Below, piece after piece: positions 43,601 through 51,680 of a stretch of 53,500 nt of DNA; within the stretch, counting starts at the first letter, position 1; every line of letters starts with the position of its first letter. This stretch comes from Ignavibacteriota bacterium (GTDB lineage Bacteria > Bacteroidota > Ignavibacteria > UBA10030 > UBA6906). A program made the translations under genes and the position numbers. The stretch is from assembly GCA_003162635.1 (NCBI GenBank), contig PMNE01000043.1, positions 38,192-91,691 on the forward strand, given 5' to 3'. Below the pieces are notes generated by a model. That model did not search any database. It was not told where the DNA came from and saw nothing but the letters and a program-made list of their open reading frames with translations.

Positions 43601-43801
43601 TGGAACAGAGGCCACGACTACGTCGCGTTTACGAGGAATGCGGAGGGAGAAAGGGTAACGAGAGACTTGTTGATGGGGATGGGAACCGGGATGCGGATCT
43701 ATTTCATCGGATTCCTCGTCCGCTTCGATGTGGCGTGGGCATGGTATATCAGCGGTTTTTCCGAACCCAAGTACTACTTTTCGCTCGGATCCGATTTCTG
43801 A
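40655..43801 (+). CDS. Gluzincin metalloprotease - TolB-like propeller - Omp85-type barrel fusion, 1048 aa
   Basis: Three modules in one exported protein. A signal peptide (cleavage likely after AGAHA, residue 28) is followed by a peptidase-MA-like domain with zinc motif His144-Glu145-Leu-Val-His148 and a WFNEGLAEYEA helix carrying the likely third ligand Glu178 or Glu182. Residues about 290-600 hold repeated PD40/TolB-like blades (SPAISPQGDKIAF, PGISWSPDGKRLAI, RPAWSPDGTTIYFSS, SPAISPDGKKVLF). From about 690 to the end is a beta-barrel of the bacterial surface antigen (Omp85/BamA) type, with YPFDRFDRMDFGLNW, RGYDYNAEIGS and a terminal aromatic strand ending YYFSLGSDF. It has no POTRA repeats that I can see. 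I chose the ATG at 40655 with GGGGA 3 nt upstream; GTG at 40631 or 40643 are alternatives. Probably an outer-membrane protein with a periplasmic or surface protease. Confidence 0.88.
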   Translation: MSFAGRGAGWRFVLALAVCTVLAAGAHAQDEEFGKNKVQYTRFQWWYIQSDHFDIYFSQGGQYLAEFTAAAAESAYTSISKSFRYQLVNRVPIIVYNSHNDFQQTNVISEYLEEGIGGVTELFKNRVVIPFEGDYKKFRHVIHHELVHAVVNDMFYGGSIQSIITNNITLQLPLWFNEGLAEYEALKWDTDSDMYLRDATVHEILPPLQQLYGYAAYRGGQSLWWYIASKYGDQKVGDILNRIKSTRNVEAGFHGALGLSLEELNERWQKEMKVEYWPDIAKREEPADYAHRLTDNKKDGGFYNTSPAISPQGDKIAFITNRHEFFEVYIMSATDGAILQKVSGGSTTNNFEELHLLTPGISWSPDGKRLAISTKAGEQDAILLIDVATGEEEKLTFDLDGIFSIDWSPRGDALAFVGNIKHQSDIFIYSFAGGRLTNMTDDVFSDGRPAWSPDGTTIYFSSDRGPVTADTVKDIRPYDYSQNDLYAMDVATRKIERLTDWAGSDEGSPAISPDGKKVLFISDRSGINNIYELNRETKAIRPITNSLSGVYQLSLSRDGSKLVFSSLVQGGFDIFLMRNPFDKTLKTGEIEPTEFVKTLNAGRTRPDDTMRPADSTGVAETKKTVPAAADTAGLYGNDVQIDFSSYVSKDSYSDAVPKDSTIAHMPKIAENVDAQGNYKVNKYKLNFTPDVVYGNAGYNTFYGVTGSTVVAFSDLLGDHQIIFATNLLLDLKNSDFSLQYFYLPNRLDLGFGGFHSARFILIDDAYGGSVYRFRTYGANVAAMYPFDRFDRMDFGLNWFNISRENIDVPEDPVEYRTVLVPSIGYTHDTSLWGYTSPMIGTRYKLGLFGTPKLGVNGLSFLNVTGDYRTYLRLGRNYSLALRGAGGGSFGRNPQKFIVGGTENWINRSFTNNYIPLQNAEDYIFLEAGLPLRGYDYNAEIGSKFALMNLEFRYPFLALLQAGPLPIGLQSLGGVMFFDMGSAWNRGHDYVAFTRNAEGERVTRDLLMGMGTGMRIYFIGFLVRFDVAWAWYISGFSEPKYYFSLGSDF

Positions 43802-43816
43802 GTCCCGCGGCTTCTT

Positions 43817-43850
43817 CGCACGCCCCGGGATGCTCTTCCCGTGGGGTGCG
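43817..43850. terminator. Hairpin between convergent genes, probable shared terminator
   Basis: CGCACGCCCCGGGA (43817-43830) pairs with TCCCGTGGGGTGCG (43837-43850), 14 bp with two mismatches and a 6-nt loop, in the 51-nt gap between two convergent genes. No T run on either side. Confidence 0.4.
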
Positions 43851-43852
43851 CT

Positions 43853-45325
43853 TCAGTTGACGGGCAGGCGGACGGTGAACACCGATCCTTTCTGAGGGAC
43901 GCTCTCCACGATGATCGTCCCCCGGTGCAGTTCTGCAATCCATTTTGCGATCGAGAGCCCGAGCCCCGTTCCTCCCATGGCGCGGGAACGCGCCTTATCC
44001 ACGCGGTAAAACCTGTCGAAGATCTTCGGAATGTCCTCGGGAGGGATGCCGATCCCGGTATCCGCCACGCGAAAGAGCGCCATACCGTCCTGCTTTGCAA
44101 CCGTCACCGTCACCGACCCCCCCTCCGGCGTGTACTTGATCGCATTGTCAATGAGGTTCAGAAACAGCTGCCGCAACCGCCCCCGGTCCCCCACAATGGT
44201 GATCGGCGTCCCGGCCTCAAGCGTGATCCGGATTTTTTTCTCCGACGCGAGGATCTCGCAGTCTTCGTACAGTTCTTCTGCAACCGTTTTCAGGTTGACC
44301 TCGGAAAACTCAGCCCGAAATAACCCCTGGTCCGCTTTCGCCAGCGTAAGCAGGTTATCGATGATCGACGTGAGACGGAGGATTTCCTCAAGCGTGCTTT
44401 CGAGCACGTGACGGTACTCTTCCGGGGTCTTCGATCGCCGCAGCGTCAGCTCGATCTCACCCCGCACGATGGTCAGGGGCGTGCGCAGTTCATGCGAAGC
44501 GTCGGCAGAGAACTGCCGGATCTGCGCAAAGGAGTCGTGCAGCCGTCGGATCATGTCGTTGATGGTTGACGTTAACCTGCCGATCTCATCGTCCGGGACA
44601 ACAATGGGGAGCGTCTGATCGAGGTTCTCGGCCGTGATGCGTCGCGTCCGTGTCGTAATATCATTGACGGGCGCGAGCGATTTAGCGGCAAGCGCCAACC
44701 CCCCCACGACCGATGCCGCGAGGGCGATCGGCGCCAGGATGAGAAAGATCCAATAAAGACTTCCCAGAAGATCCCGGACTTCGCCAAGCGGGTAGCCGAC
44801 GAGATAGGTGTAGTTCTTGTCGCGGGAGAGCGCGATGCGGACGGGTTCTCCGTTCAGCCAGCCGTTTGCCATGACGGAGCCATAGACGGCGACCGTATCG
44901 AAGTACACCAGGCTGTCCGTCCCGAGGTTGTACGACCGGTAAATGATCGTCCCCCTCCGATCCGTGAATTGAATGTAGGTCTTCTTCGGTCCTTGCAGAG
45001 TATGCTTATAGATCTGGTTCCAGATCTCATCGGCCTCCACCGTCGTGTCGGGTCCCGTCTCGATCGGACCTGCCGGCATTTGTCCGGCCTGGCGCCGGAG
45101 GATGGCGTCGATGGAACGGCTTCCCGGCTTGATCTTCCATGCCTGCGGCTGGATGAATTCTCTCACCCAGCGGACTTCATTCTTCAGGGAAAGATCAAGG
45201 TTCTCCGAAAGCGTCCTGCTCGTGTAGAAGTAGGAAAAGGCGCCGAAGACCACGAGGGTGGACAGAAGGAGCAATGCGTACCAGACGGTGAGGCGGACGC
45301 GGATCGATCGGATGCGGAGCTTCAA
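43853..45325 (-). CDS. Sensor histidine kinase with HAMP domain
   Basis: Membrane sensor of 490 residues. Helix 1 (residues about 12-33), a periplasmic sensor loop of about 155 residues with no heme or metal motif that I recognise, helix 2 (about 191-213), a HAMP domain (about 214-265), then the kinase. H-box DASHELRTPLT with His278; N-box NLIDNAIKYTPEGG; G1 DTGIGIPPED; F FDRFYRVDKARSR; G2 GGTGLGLSIAKWIAE. This is the EnvZ/CusS class. It follows its response regulator gene by 3 nt. It is transcribed away from the TRAP transporter, which it may regulate; the signal is unknown. Confidence 0.93.
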   Translation of the reverse strand: MKLRIRSIRVRLTVWYALLLLSTLVVFGAFSYFYTSRTLSENLDLSLKNEVRWVREFIQPQAWKIKPGSRSIDAILRRQAGQMPAGPIETGPDTTVEADEIWNQIYKHTLQGPKKTYIQFTDRRGTIIYRSYNLGTDSLVYFDTVAVYGSVMANGWLNGEPVRIALSRDKNYTYLVGYPLGEVRDLLGSLYWIFLILAPIALAASVVGGLALAAKSLAPVNDITTRTRRITAENLDQTLPIVVPDDEIGRLTSTINDMIRRLHDSFAQIRQFSADASHELRTPLTIVRGEIELTLRRSKTPEEYRHVLESTLEEILRLTSIIDNLLTLAKADQGLFRAEFSEVNLKTVAEELYEDCEILASEKKIRITLEAGTPITIVGDRGRLRQLFLNLIDNAIKYTPEGGSVTVTVAKQDGMALFRVADTGIGIPPEDIPKIFDRFYRVDKARSRAMGGTGLGLSIAKWIAELHRGTIIVESVPQKGSVFTVRLPVN

Positions 45326-45328
45326 GGG

Positions 45329-46000
45329 TCAGCCCTCCCGCAGGATGTATCCGACCCCACGAACGGTGTGGAGGAGCTTTAACGGATACCCGGAGTCGAC
45401 CTTGTTCCTCAAATGGTTCACGAACACGTCGATGAGGTTTGTTCCCGTGTCGAAGTGATATTCCCAGATATGTTCCGAGATGATCGTCCGGCTGAGAGTC
45501 CTGTCCTTATTGCGCAGGAAAAACTCCAGCAGGGCGTATTCCTTTGCCGTCAGTTCGATCTCCCGGCCGCCGCGCCGCGCCTTGTGCGTCACCGTATCCA
45601 ATTCAAGATCGGCAGCGGTCAGCACCGTGGCCTTCTCGATCGTGCCACGCCGCAGCAGGGAGCGGACGCGCGCGAGCAATTCCGCGAACGCGAAGGGCTT
45701 GGTGAGATAATCGTCGGCTCCGGAATCGAGGCCTGCTACTTTGTCATCCGTCGAGATCTTCGCCGTCAGCATCAGGATGGGGGAGACCCCGCCGTTCCGT
45801 CGATATGCCCTGGTGAGGTCAAGTCCGTTCATCTTCGGCATCATGACGTCAAAGATAAGGAGATCGTAGCCGCCCGCTTCGGATGCGCGCAGACCTTCTT
45901 CGCCGTCGAACGCAACATCGACTGTGTAGTGCTCGTCTTCCAGTCCCTGTTGGATGAAGCGAGCGACCTTCTTTTCGTCTTCGACGACGAGAATTCGCAT
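45329..46000 (-). CDS. OmpR-family response regulator
   Basis: Two-domain DNA-binding regulator of 223 residues. Receiver: acidic Glu7-Asp8 (VVEDE), phosphoacceptor Asp51 (LLIFDVMMP), Thr79 (MLTA), Lys101 (DDYLTKPF). C-terminal winged helix of OmpR/PhoB type (residues about 128-222; ELTAKEYALLEFFLRN, LIDVFVNHLRNKVD, HTVRGVGYILRE). It is the first gene of the pair, with the kinase starting 3 nt after its stop. The promoter at 46041-46069 is back to back with that of the TRAP operon, so one bound regulator could affect both. Confidence 0.95.
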   Translation of the reverse strand: MRILVVEDEKKVARFIQQGLEDEHYTVDVAFDGEEGLRASEAGGYDLLIFDVMMPKMNGLDLTRAYRRNGGVSPILMLTAKISTDDKVAGLDSGADDYLTKPFAFAELLARVRSLLRRGTIEKATVLTAADLELDTVTHKARRGGREIELTAKEYALLEFFLRNKDRTLSRTIISEHIWEYHFDTGTNLIDVFVNHLRNKVDSGYPLKLLHTVRGVGYILREG

Positions 46001-46040
46001 GAAGAAAAAGGTACGTGGGGAAGCCGGACTTGTTCATGGA

Positions 46041-46069
46041 AAACTACGTCATTTTCGTGCGAGTTGCAA
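46041..46069 (-). promoter_or_regulatory. Sigma-70 promoter of the two-component operon
   Basis: Minus strand: -35 TTGCAA (46069-46064), 17-nt spacer, -10 TAGTTT (46046-46041). Predicted start near 46034. The weak -10 would fit activator dependence. Confidence 0.45.
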
Positions 46070-46080
46070 AAAGAGAGTGT

Positions 46081-46110
46081 TTGGATTCTCGGTTGCGTTT
46101 TTGGTATATT
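46081..46110 (+). promoter_or_regulatory. Sigma-70 promoter of the TRAP transporter operon
   Basis: -35 TTGGAT (46081-46086), 18-nt spacer, -10 TATATT (46105-46110). Predicted start near 46117, leader about 25 nt. Eleven bp separate its -35 from that of the divergent regulator promoter. Confidence 0.65.
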
Positions 46111-46141
46111 CATCCATTGTGGTATTTCGAAATGGCTGAGC

Positions 46142-47008
46142 ATGCACACACCGACAGAGCTCATTCTTACCAGCGCTTTCCTCGTTCTGTTTCCAGGCTG
46201 CTTCCGGGACATTGCAATATCCACGGTGGGCGGAATGGTCGATCAGGGCTTCGAGGCCTTCACCTCAGAAGGCGATCTGGACTTCGCCCAACAGGCCCTG
46301 CCGGGGAACCTGAAGCTCCTCGAGGTCATGCTTCGGAACAAGCCTGACGACGTACGCCTGCTCACGCTTGCCAGCGAAGGATATGCAAGCTACGCCATGG
46401 CGTTCCTGGAGGGGACCGATGATACCCGCGCGCAGGATTTCTACCTGCGTGGGAGAGACTTCGGGATGCACATCCTGCGGCAGGATGCCGCGTTGTCCAG
46501 GGCGCTCGACGGAACGCCGGACGATCTTGTTGCCGAACTTGCGAAACGGGACAAGGATGATGTCCCCGGCATATTCTGGACCGCGTTTAGCTGGGGAAGT
46601 TACATCCAGCTCGCAATGAGCGATCCCAACGCGGTGGCCGATCTTCCCCGTGTCCAGGCGATGATGGAGTTTGTGGCCCGGGTGGATTCCGGCTACTACT
46701 ATGGAGGAGCCCACCTGTTTCTCGGAGCAGTATGGGGGATCAGGCCCAAGATGTTCGGCGGCGACCTGGAGAAATCGAAACTCCATTTTGAAACAGCGCT
46801 GCGTCTTTCGGACGGGAAATTCCTCCTGACCTACGTGTACTATGCGCGAACCTACGCGGTGCAGGCACAGGACGAGGCGTTGTTCGAAGAACTTCTTACC
46901 AAAGTGAGGGAGACGCCCCTCGAGGTTCTCCCCGCGTTCCGGCTCGCCAATGCGGTTGCAAAGAAAAAGGCGGAGATCCTCCTCGCGCACAAATCGGATT
47001 TCTTCTGA
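46142..47008 (+). CDS. TRAP transporter-associated TPR lipoprotein, TatT-like
   Basis: A 288-residue exported helical-repeat protein of the TatT type, which works with TRAP substrate-binding proteins in the periplasm. N-terminal hydrophobic segment MHTPTELILTSAFLVLFPGC, with Cys20 in a loose lipobox (FPGC). The rest is helical, with typical TatT segments LLTLASEGYASYAMAFLEG, FWTAFSWGSYIQLAMSD, GYYYGGAHLFLGAVWG and LLTYVYYARTYAVQAQDEALF. I chose the ATG at 46142 because the promoter lies just upstream; the longer open frame to 45413 is antisense through the response regulator. First gene of the TatT-DctP-DctQ-DctM operon. Confidence 0.88.
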   Translation: MHTPTELILTSAFLVLFPGCFRDIAISTVGGMVDQGFEAFTSEGDLDFAQQALPGNLKLLEVMLRNKPDDVRLLTLASEGYASYAMAFLEGTDDTRAQDFYLRGRDFGMHILRQDAALSRALDGTPDDLVAELAKRDKDDVPGIFWTAFSWGSYIQLAMSDPNAVADLPRVQAMMEFVARVDSGYYYGGAHLFLGAVWGIRPKMFGGDLEKSKLHFETALRLSDGKFLLTYVYYARTYAVQAQDEALFEELLTKVRETPLEVLPAFRLANAVAKKKAEILLAHKSDFF

Positions 47009-47091
47009 TTGCAGGAACGGAGAATGGACATGGGGGAAGGTCTCCTCGCTCAAGTTGCTTTACATCCCGGTTCCACAGCGAAAGGAAAACC

Positions 47092-48093
47092 GTGAAACGT
47101 TACATTCTCACAATGGTATGCACTGCTCTGCTTTCTTCCCAACTCAGCGCACAGCAATACGTGGTCAAATTTGCCACGCTCGCTCCGGAAGGGAGCACCT
47201 GGATCAAAATCATGCGTGAGTATGATGCAGCGATCCGTGCGCAGAGCGGCGGCCGTTTGGGATTCAAAATCTACGCAGGAGGTGTTGCAGGGGATGAGAA
47301 GGATGTGGTCCGTAAGATCAAGCTCGGTCAGTACAACGCCGCCGGATTCACCGGCGTGGGCATCAACGACATCGCCAAAAAGGTCCGCGTCCTCGACGCG
47401 CCGTTCCTGTTCAAGAATCATGATGATGTCGACTTCATCGTCAATAAGTTCGACAAGGAATTTCAGCAGGCACTCGAAGATGGCGGCTTTGTGCTTCTCG
47501 GCTGGGCAGAAGTCGGTTTCGTGTACATCTATTCCGACAGACCGGTGGGATCGGCGGAGGACCTCAGGAATACAAAAATCTGGGTGTGGGAGGGTGATCC
47601 GATCGCCGAAGCGGCATTCCAGGCGATCGGGGTGTCCCCCATCCCTCTGTCCATCACGGATGTCAGTACATCCCTGCAGACAGGGATGATTAACACCGTC
47701 TATTGCTCCCCGTATGCACTGATCGCCCTCTCCTGGTTTACGCGTGTCAAATACATGATGGGTGTGCCGCTGGCAAACAGCCAGGGGGCGGTCCTCATCT
47801 CGAAGAAGATGTTCGATGCGATGCCGAAGGACCTGCAGGATATACTCGTGACCAACGGACGCAAGTACTTCCGACAGCTCACACTTGCAAGTCGCCTGGA
47901 GAATGAGAAAGCGATCTCGACATTGAAGGACAGAGGGATCACGGTGACCATTCCGACGAAAGAAGTGGCCGCGCAGTTCGAATCGACGGGCAAGAAGGCG
48001 CGGCAGCTCCTCGTCGGGAAGCTCTTCTCACAGGAGTTCCTCGACCAGGTCGAGTCATCGGTCCGCACATACCGCCAGGAGCACGGCAAGTGA
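47092..48093 (+). CDS. dctP: TRAP transporter substrate-binding protein, DctP family
   Basis: Periplasmic solute receptor of 333 residues. Signal peptide MKRYILTMVCTALLSSQLSA, then YVVKFATLAPEGSTWIKIM, the usual DctP opening. The substrate carboxylate is normally bound by a conserved Arg in the middle of the protein; here the matching segment reads AEDLRNTKIWVWEGDP. That places the motif but leaves the ligand open, and in TatT-linked systems it is often not a C4-dicarboxylate. GTG start at 47092 with AAAGGAAAA upstream. Its stop overlaps the GTG of dctQ. Confidence 0.94.
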   Translation: MKRYILTMVCTALLSSQLSAQQYVVKFATLAPEGSTWIKIMREYDAAIRAQSGGRLGFKIYAGGVAGDEKDVVRKIKLGQYNAAGFTGVGINDIAKKVRVLDAPFLFKNHDDVDFIVNKFDKEFQQALEDGGFVLLGWAEVGFVYIYSDRPVGSAEDLRNTKIWVWEGDPIAEAAFQAIGVSPIPLSITDVSTSLQTGMINTVYCSPYALIALSWFTRVKYMMGVPLANSQGAVLISKKMFDAMPKDLQDILVTNGRKYFRQLTLASRLENEKAISTLKDRGITVTIPTKEVAAQFESTGKKARQLLVGKLFSQEFLDQVESSVRTYRQEHGK

Positions 48094-48599
48094 GCGTGCT
48101 CAGGCTGCTGGACCGGACTCTGACGAAATTCGTCACCTGGCTGCTGCTTTTCTTCTTCGTGATGATGCTGGGGATCGCCGCGCTGCAAGTCCTCCTGCGC
48201 ATTTTCCTCCACACCGGAATTATCTGGGGAGACGTCGCCGCGCGTCACATGGTCCTCTGGGTGGGGTTCTTTGGCGCGTACATCGCAACGCGAGAGGACA
48301 AGCATTTCCACATCGACGTCCTGACACGGTTCCTCAATCCGAAACTGCGTTCCTGGTTCAGCGCATTTTCCGATCTCTTCGCCATCGTCGTCTGCTGCTT
48401 CATGCTGCAGGCAAGCGTGACGTTTATTGAGGTCGGGATGGATGCTGATTCCATGCTCTTCCTCCAGATCTCGCAGCGGATGGCCGCGATGATACTGCCT
48501 GTCGGATTCGGGCTTATCATGGTGCAGTTCCTTCTTCGGATGATCGTCAATGTCGTCGCAGGAGTGCACGGTCCGGCACCGGAGGAACCCGCATCATGA
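48090..48599 (+). CDS. dctQ: TRAP transporter small permease, DctQ family
   Basis: Small membrane subunit of 169 residues with four predicted helices. The conserved region after helix 2 (WGDVAARHMVLWVGFFGAYIATREDKHFHIDVL) is the DctQ signature. The GTG start overlaps the dctP stop by GTGA, and the stop overlaps dctM by ATGA, so the three proteins are made in step. Confidence 0.95.
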   Translation: MSVLRLLDRTLTKFVTWLLLFFFVMMLGIAALQVLLRIFLHTGIIWGDVAARHMVLWVGFFGAYIATREDKHFHIDVLTRFLNPKLRSWFSAFSDLFAIVVCCFMLQASVTFIEVGMDADSMLFLQISQRMAAMILPVGFGLIMVQFLLRMIVNVVAGVHGPAPEEPAS

Positions 48600-49861
48600 A
48601 CGTCTGGCTTGTCTTGGTTCTTCTTGGAATACTTGCACTTGCCGGAGCACCTCTCTTTACGATCATCGGGGCAATCGGCTTGGTCGCCTTTTCAGCGGCG
48701 GGAACCGATTCGTCCGCGATGATCGCCGAACTGTATAGGCTCGTGCAACTTCCCGCGCTTATTGCGATTCCTCTTTTTACATTTGCAGGGTTCCTCCTCG
48801 CGGAGAGCCAGGCTCCCAAACGGCTGATCAAACTCGCGGAATCGCTTTTCGGATGGATGCCCGGGGGATTGGCCGTCGTGGCCCTCTTCTCCACGGCGCT
48901 CTTCACTGCGTTCAGCGGGGCTTCAGGAGTGACGATTATTGCGCTGGGGGGGCTGATCTATCCAGCCCTCTTGAAGCAGCACTATCCTGAGAGATTCTCA
49001 CTCGGGCTGGTGACAACATCGGGGAGTCTGGGGCTGCTCTTCCCGCCGTCGCTCCCCATTATTCTCTATAGCATCATCGCCCAGGTCAACATCGACCAAC
49101 TGTTCATGGCGGGACTGCTCCCCGGGATGCTGCTGCTCATTATTCTCTCCCTCTACGCGATCCGAACCGGCGTCATCGCAAAGGTCCCCCGCACAGCTTT
49201 CTCCCTGCGAGCGGTTTGGGATGCGCTGAAAGGCGCGGCGTGGGAAGCACCGCTTCCTGTCGTCGTCGTCGGGGGGATTTACGGGGGGATCTTTACGGCA
49301 ACGGAAGCCGCCGCGGTGACGGCAGCGTACGTCCTGGTCGTCGAGGTCTTCATCCACCGCGAAATCAAGTTCTTCGCCGATCTTCCCCGCGTCGTGCGGG
49401 AAAGCATGATACTCGTCGGCGCGATCCTCATCATGCTCGGCGCAGCAATGGGGGTGACAAGCTACCTCGTCGACGAGCAGATACCGATGAAGCTGTTCGC
49501 ATTCATCAGCGCGTACGTGAGCAGTAAAACGGTCTTCCTGATAATCCTCAATTTTTTCATTCTGATCATGAATATGGTGGAGATCTTTTCCGCCATCATT
49601 ATCGTCGTTCCCCTGATTCTCCCTGTGGCGCTCCAGTACGGAGTTGATCCTATACACCTGGGGATCATATTCCTGCTGAACCTCGAAATCGGCTACATGA
49701 CACCGCCGCTGGGACTCAACCTGTTCCTCTCGAGCATCCGGTTCAACCAACCCCTGACGAAGGTGTATCGATCAGTAGTGCCGTTCTTCCTGTTGCTTGT
49801 GCTGACGCTGCTGCTCGTTACGTACCTCCCGCACCTGAGCCTTCTGCTCGTGGGGCAATAA
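48596..49861 (+). CDS. dctM: TRAP transporter large permease, DctM family
   Basis: Main ion-coupled membrane subunit, 421 residues, about 12 helices. Recognisable DctM features: LIAIPLFTFAGFLLAESQAPKRL, the motif AFSGASGVTIIALGGLIYPAL, GSLGLLFPPSLPIILYSIIA, and near the C-terminus LEIGYMTPPLGLNLFL. It uses a sodium or proton gradient with DctP and DctQ. Last gene of the operon; it converges on the GH10-like gene with 24 nt between and no clear terminator. Confidence 0.95.
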   Translation: MNVWLVLVLLGILALAGAPLFTIIGAIGLVAFSAAGTDSSAMIAELYRLVQLPALIAIPLFTFAGFLLAESQAPKRLIKLAESLFGWMPGGLAVVALFSTALFTAFSGASGVTIIALGGLIYPALLKQHYPERFSLGLVTTSGSLGLLFPPSLPIILYSIIAQVNIDQLFMAGLLPGMLLLIILSLYAIRTGVIAKVPRTAFSLRAVWDALKGAAWEAPLPVVVVGGIYGGIFTATEAAAVTAAYVLVVEVFIHREIKFFADLPRVVRESMILVGAILIMLGAAMGVTSYLVDEQIPMKLFAFISAYVSSKTVFLIILNFFILIMNMVEIFSAIIIVVPLILPVALQYGVDPIHLGIIFLLNLEIGYMTPPLGLNLFLSSIRFNQPLTKVYRSVVPFFLLLVLTLLLVTYLPHLSLLLVGQ

Positions 49862-49885
49862 GCACCTCAGGAAGAGCGGCCCTTT

Positions 49886-51649
49886 CTATTCTTTGTTCCT
49901 GCCGATATCGAACTGCTGCTCAACGACGGAGTCTCCAGCCCGCAAACGAACGAAGTAGCGTCCCGCACCTCGAGGGATGTTCCTGACGCCGATGACGTGG
50001 GTCCCCTCTTCCTGAATTCCGTGCGCGAGCGTCGCTGCAATGGAATCGGCCAGACCGCTCCGCCGTGCAACAAGCGTTAACGTGACGTCGGTTGTCCGCG
50101 CAAGGGAATAGGCGACAAGGGCCGGAAAATCACCGCCGTTCGCGAAAGAAGCAGAGAGAGCCGTCGTCTCGGAGAGCTTTCCTTTCAGCGAGAGAAACTC
50201 TTTGCTCGTTCCGCTGGTGACCGGCGAGGATTGACTCTCGTTGTTCATCTTGTCGAGCGCGGTGACGGCATAAAAGTATGTCGGTCCGGCAGGAACCGTC
50301 ACGGTGTCGATGAATAACGTGCGTGCATCGGGTGTGATGCACGCAATAGCATGGGGATCGTCGAAGGGGATGGCAGGCGAAAGGGAACGATAGACGACAT
50401 AGCGAACCGGCCTGTCGCCGTCTTTCGCCGGCGGCGGGGTGACCCATTCGATCTGGAAGATATTTGCCGCAAGTTCTGTCACGCCGACAAACCCCGGTGG
50501 CGGAGTCGGCAGAGAATCCTTCCACGGCATGGGAGGGATGAGCGCGGGGGTCTCGTACCGTGAATTGAAGAGGTTCATCCCCCTGATGTTCTCATAGCGG
50601 AAGTATGATTCGCCGGCAGCGCCGAGGGTGCGGGCACTGTCGATCTGGGCCGGGATCTCGCGGGCAACCTCGGGTTTGTACGCCCCAATGCCGACGTAAA
50701 TGTGGCGGCCCGAGGATGTCCGTTGCCAGTCACGGACGAGTGCGACAAAATCGGGGTTTCCCTTCGATGCTCCGATATCCCAGTAGATCTGGGGAGCGGC
50801 GTAATCCAGCTTCCCCCGCTTGAACCAGCCGCGCGCGTCCTGGGAGAACTCCCGGACCGCACCCGACCACGGTCCTTCACCGGAGGCGTACAGACCGAGC
50901 GGCGCTGCGCCGACTTTGATCGTCGGTTTCACGGCGATAAGGCGGTCGTAGCACTGCGTCATGAACTTGTCGACGTTTGAGCGGCGCCACTGGTCGCGCG
51001 GCGTCCCGTTCCCGTACCGCCGGTACGTGTCCGCGTCGGGGAAGTCGCGGCCGGGATACCGGAGGAAATCGAAATTGATCCCGTCGAGATTGTATCTCAT
51101 GACGAGATCGACGGCCACTTTCACCGTGTATGACCTCACATCCGGGATGCCGGGATCAAGCCAACCCTCCCCGCCGTGGTTGACGGTCCATTCCGGATGG
51201 GCCCGCGTGACGTGCAGAGGCACACTCGAGGCGGCGTTGAGGGGACCGCGCACCTTGAACACGTTGAACCAGGCATGGACCTCGATCCCCGCAGCGTGCG
51301 CTTCCGCAATGAGGAATTCAAGCGGATCCCATCCCGGATCTTTTCCGAGTGTGCCTGTCAGGTTTTCCGCCCAGGGTTCGTAGGCCGAGTGGTAGTACGC
51401 ATCGCCACGGGCTCTGGCCTGGAAATAGATCGTGTTCATATGCCCTGCCTTCAGCGAGCGGACAATTTCACGGAGCGACTGCTGTTGTTCCTGCTTGTCG
51501 GTTGTCTTGGGCCAATCGAGACCGGCGGTCGTGGTCACCCACACAGCGCGTACTTCATACTTCGGGGGAGGAATCCCGTGCAACTGAGCAGCGACCGGTG
51601 CTGCCCCAGTCAGGAGGAGGAGAAGGAGATTACGGAGACGGATGGGCAA
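49886..51649 (-). CDS. Exported GH10-like (GHL10/DUF187) glycosidase with Fn3 and T9SS-like tail
   Basis: A 587-residue secreted protein. Signal peptide LPIRLRNLLLLLLTGAAPVAA from a TTG start at 51649. A (beta/alpha)8 domain of the GHL10 family follows (EVRAVWVTTTAGLDWP, NTIYFQARARGDAYYHS, GIEVHAWFNVFKVRG, LDGINFDFLRYP, LDYAAPQIYWDIG), and then a fibronectin type III domain (near 400-490). The last 90 residues end EEGTHVIGVRNIPRGAGRYF and VRLRAGDSVVEQQF, like a type IX secretion type A sorting domain. The glycosidase target is unknown; relatives act on bacterial glycans. The start is fixed by the promoter at 51681-51709, which overlaps the upstream in-frame start codons. Confidence 0.87.
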   Translation of the reverse strand: MPIRLRNLLLLLLTGAAPVAAQLHGIPPPKYEVRAVWVTTTAGLDWPKTTDKQEQQQSLREIVRSLKAGHMNTIYFQARARGDAYYHSAYEPWAENLTGTLGKDPGWDPLEFLIAEAHAAGIEVHAWFNVFKVRGPLNAASSVPLHVTRAHPEWTVNHGGEGWLDPGIPDVRSYTVKVAVDLVMRYNLDGINFDFLRYPGRDFPDADTYRRYGNGTPRDQWRRSNVDKFMTQCYDRLIAVKPTIKVGAAPLGLYASGEGPWSGAVREFSQDARGWFKRGKLDYAAPQIYWDIGASKGNPDFVALVRDWQRTSSGRHIYVGIGAYKPEVAREIPAQIDSARTLGAAGESYFRYENIRGMNLFNSRYETPALIPPMPWKDSLPTPPPGFVGVTELAANIFQIEWVTPPPAKDGDRPVRYVVYRSLSPAIPFDDPHAIACITPDARTLFIDTVTVPAGPTYFYAVTALDKMNNESQSSPVTSGTSKEFLSLKGKLSETTALSASFANGGDFPALVAYSLARTTDVTLTLVARRSGLADSIAATLAHGIQEEGTHVIGVRNIPRGAGRYFVRLRAGDSVVEQQFDIGRNKE

Positions 51650-51680
51650 TGTGCAACCGGTCGGATGTGCGTGTGAAGGA

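Noticed and set aside
42188-43615. 475-codon minus-strand open frame opposite the protease-barrel gene
   Set aside because: Antisense shadow without domain features; the sense strand has a coherent multi-domain protein.
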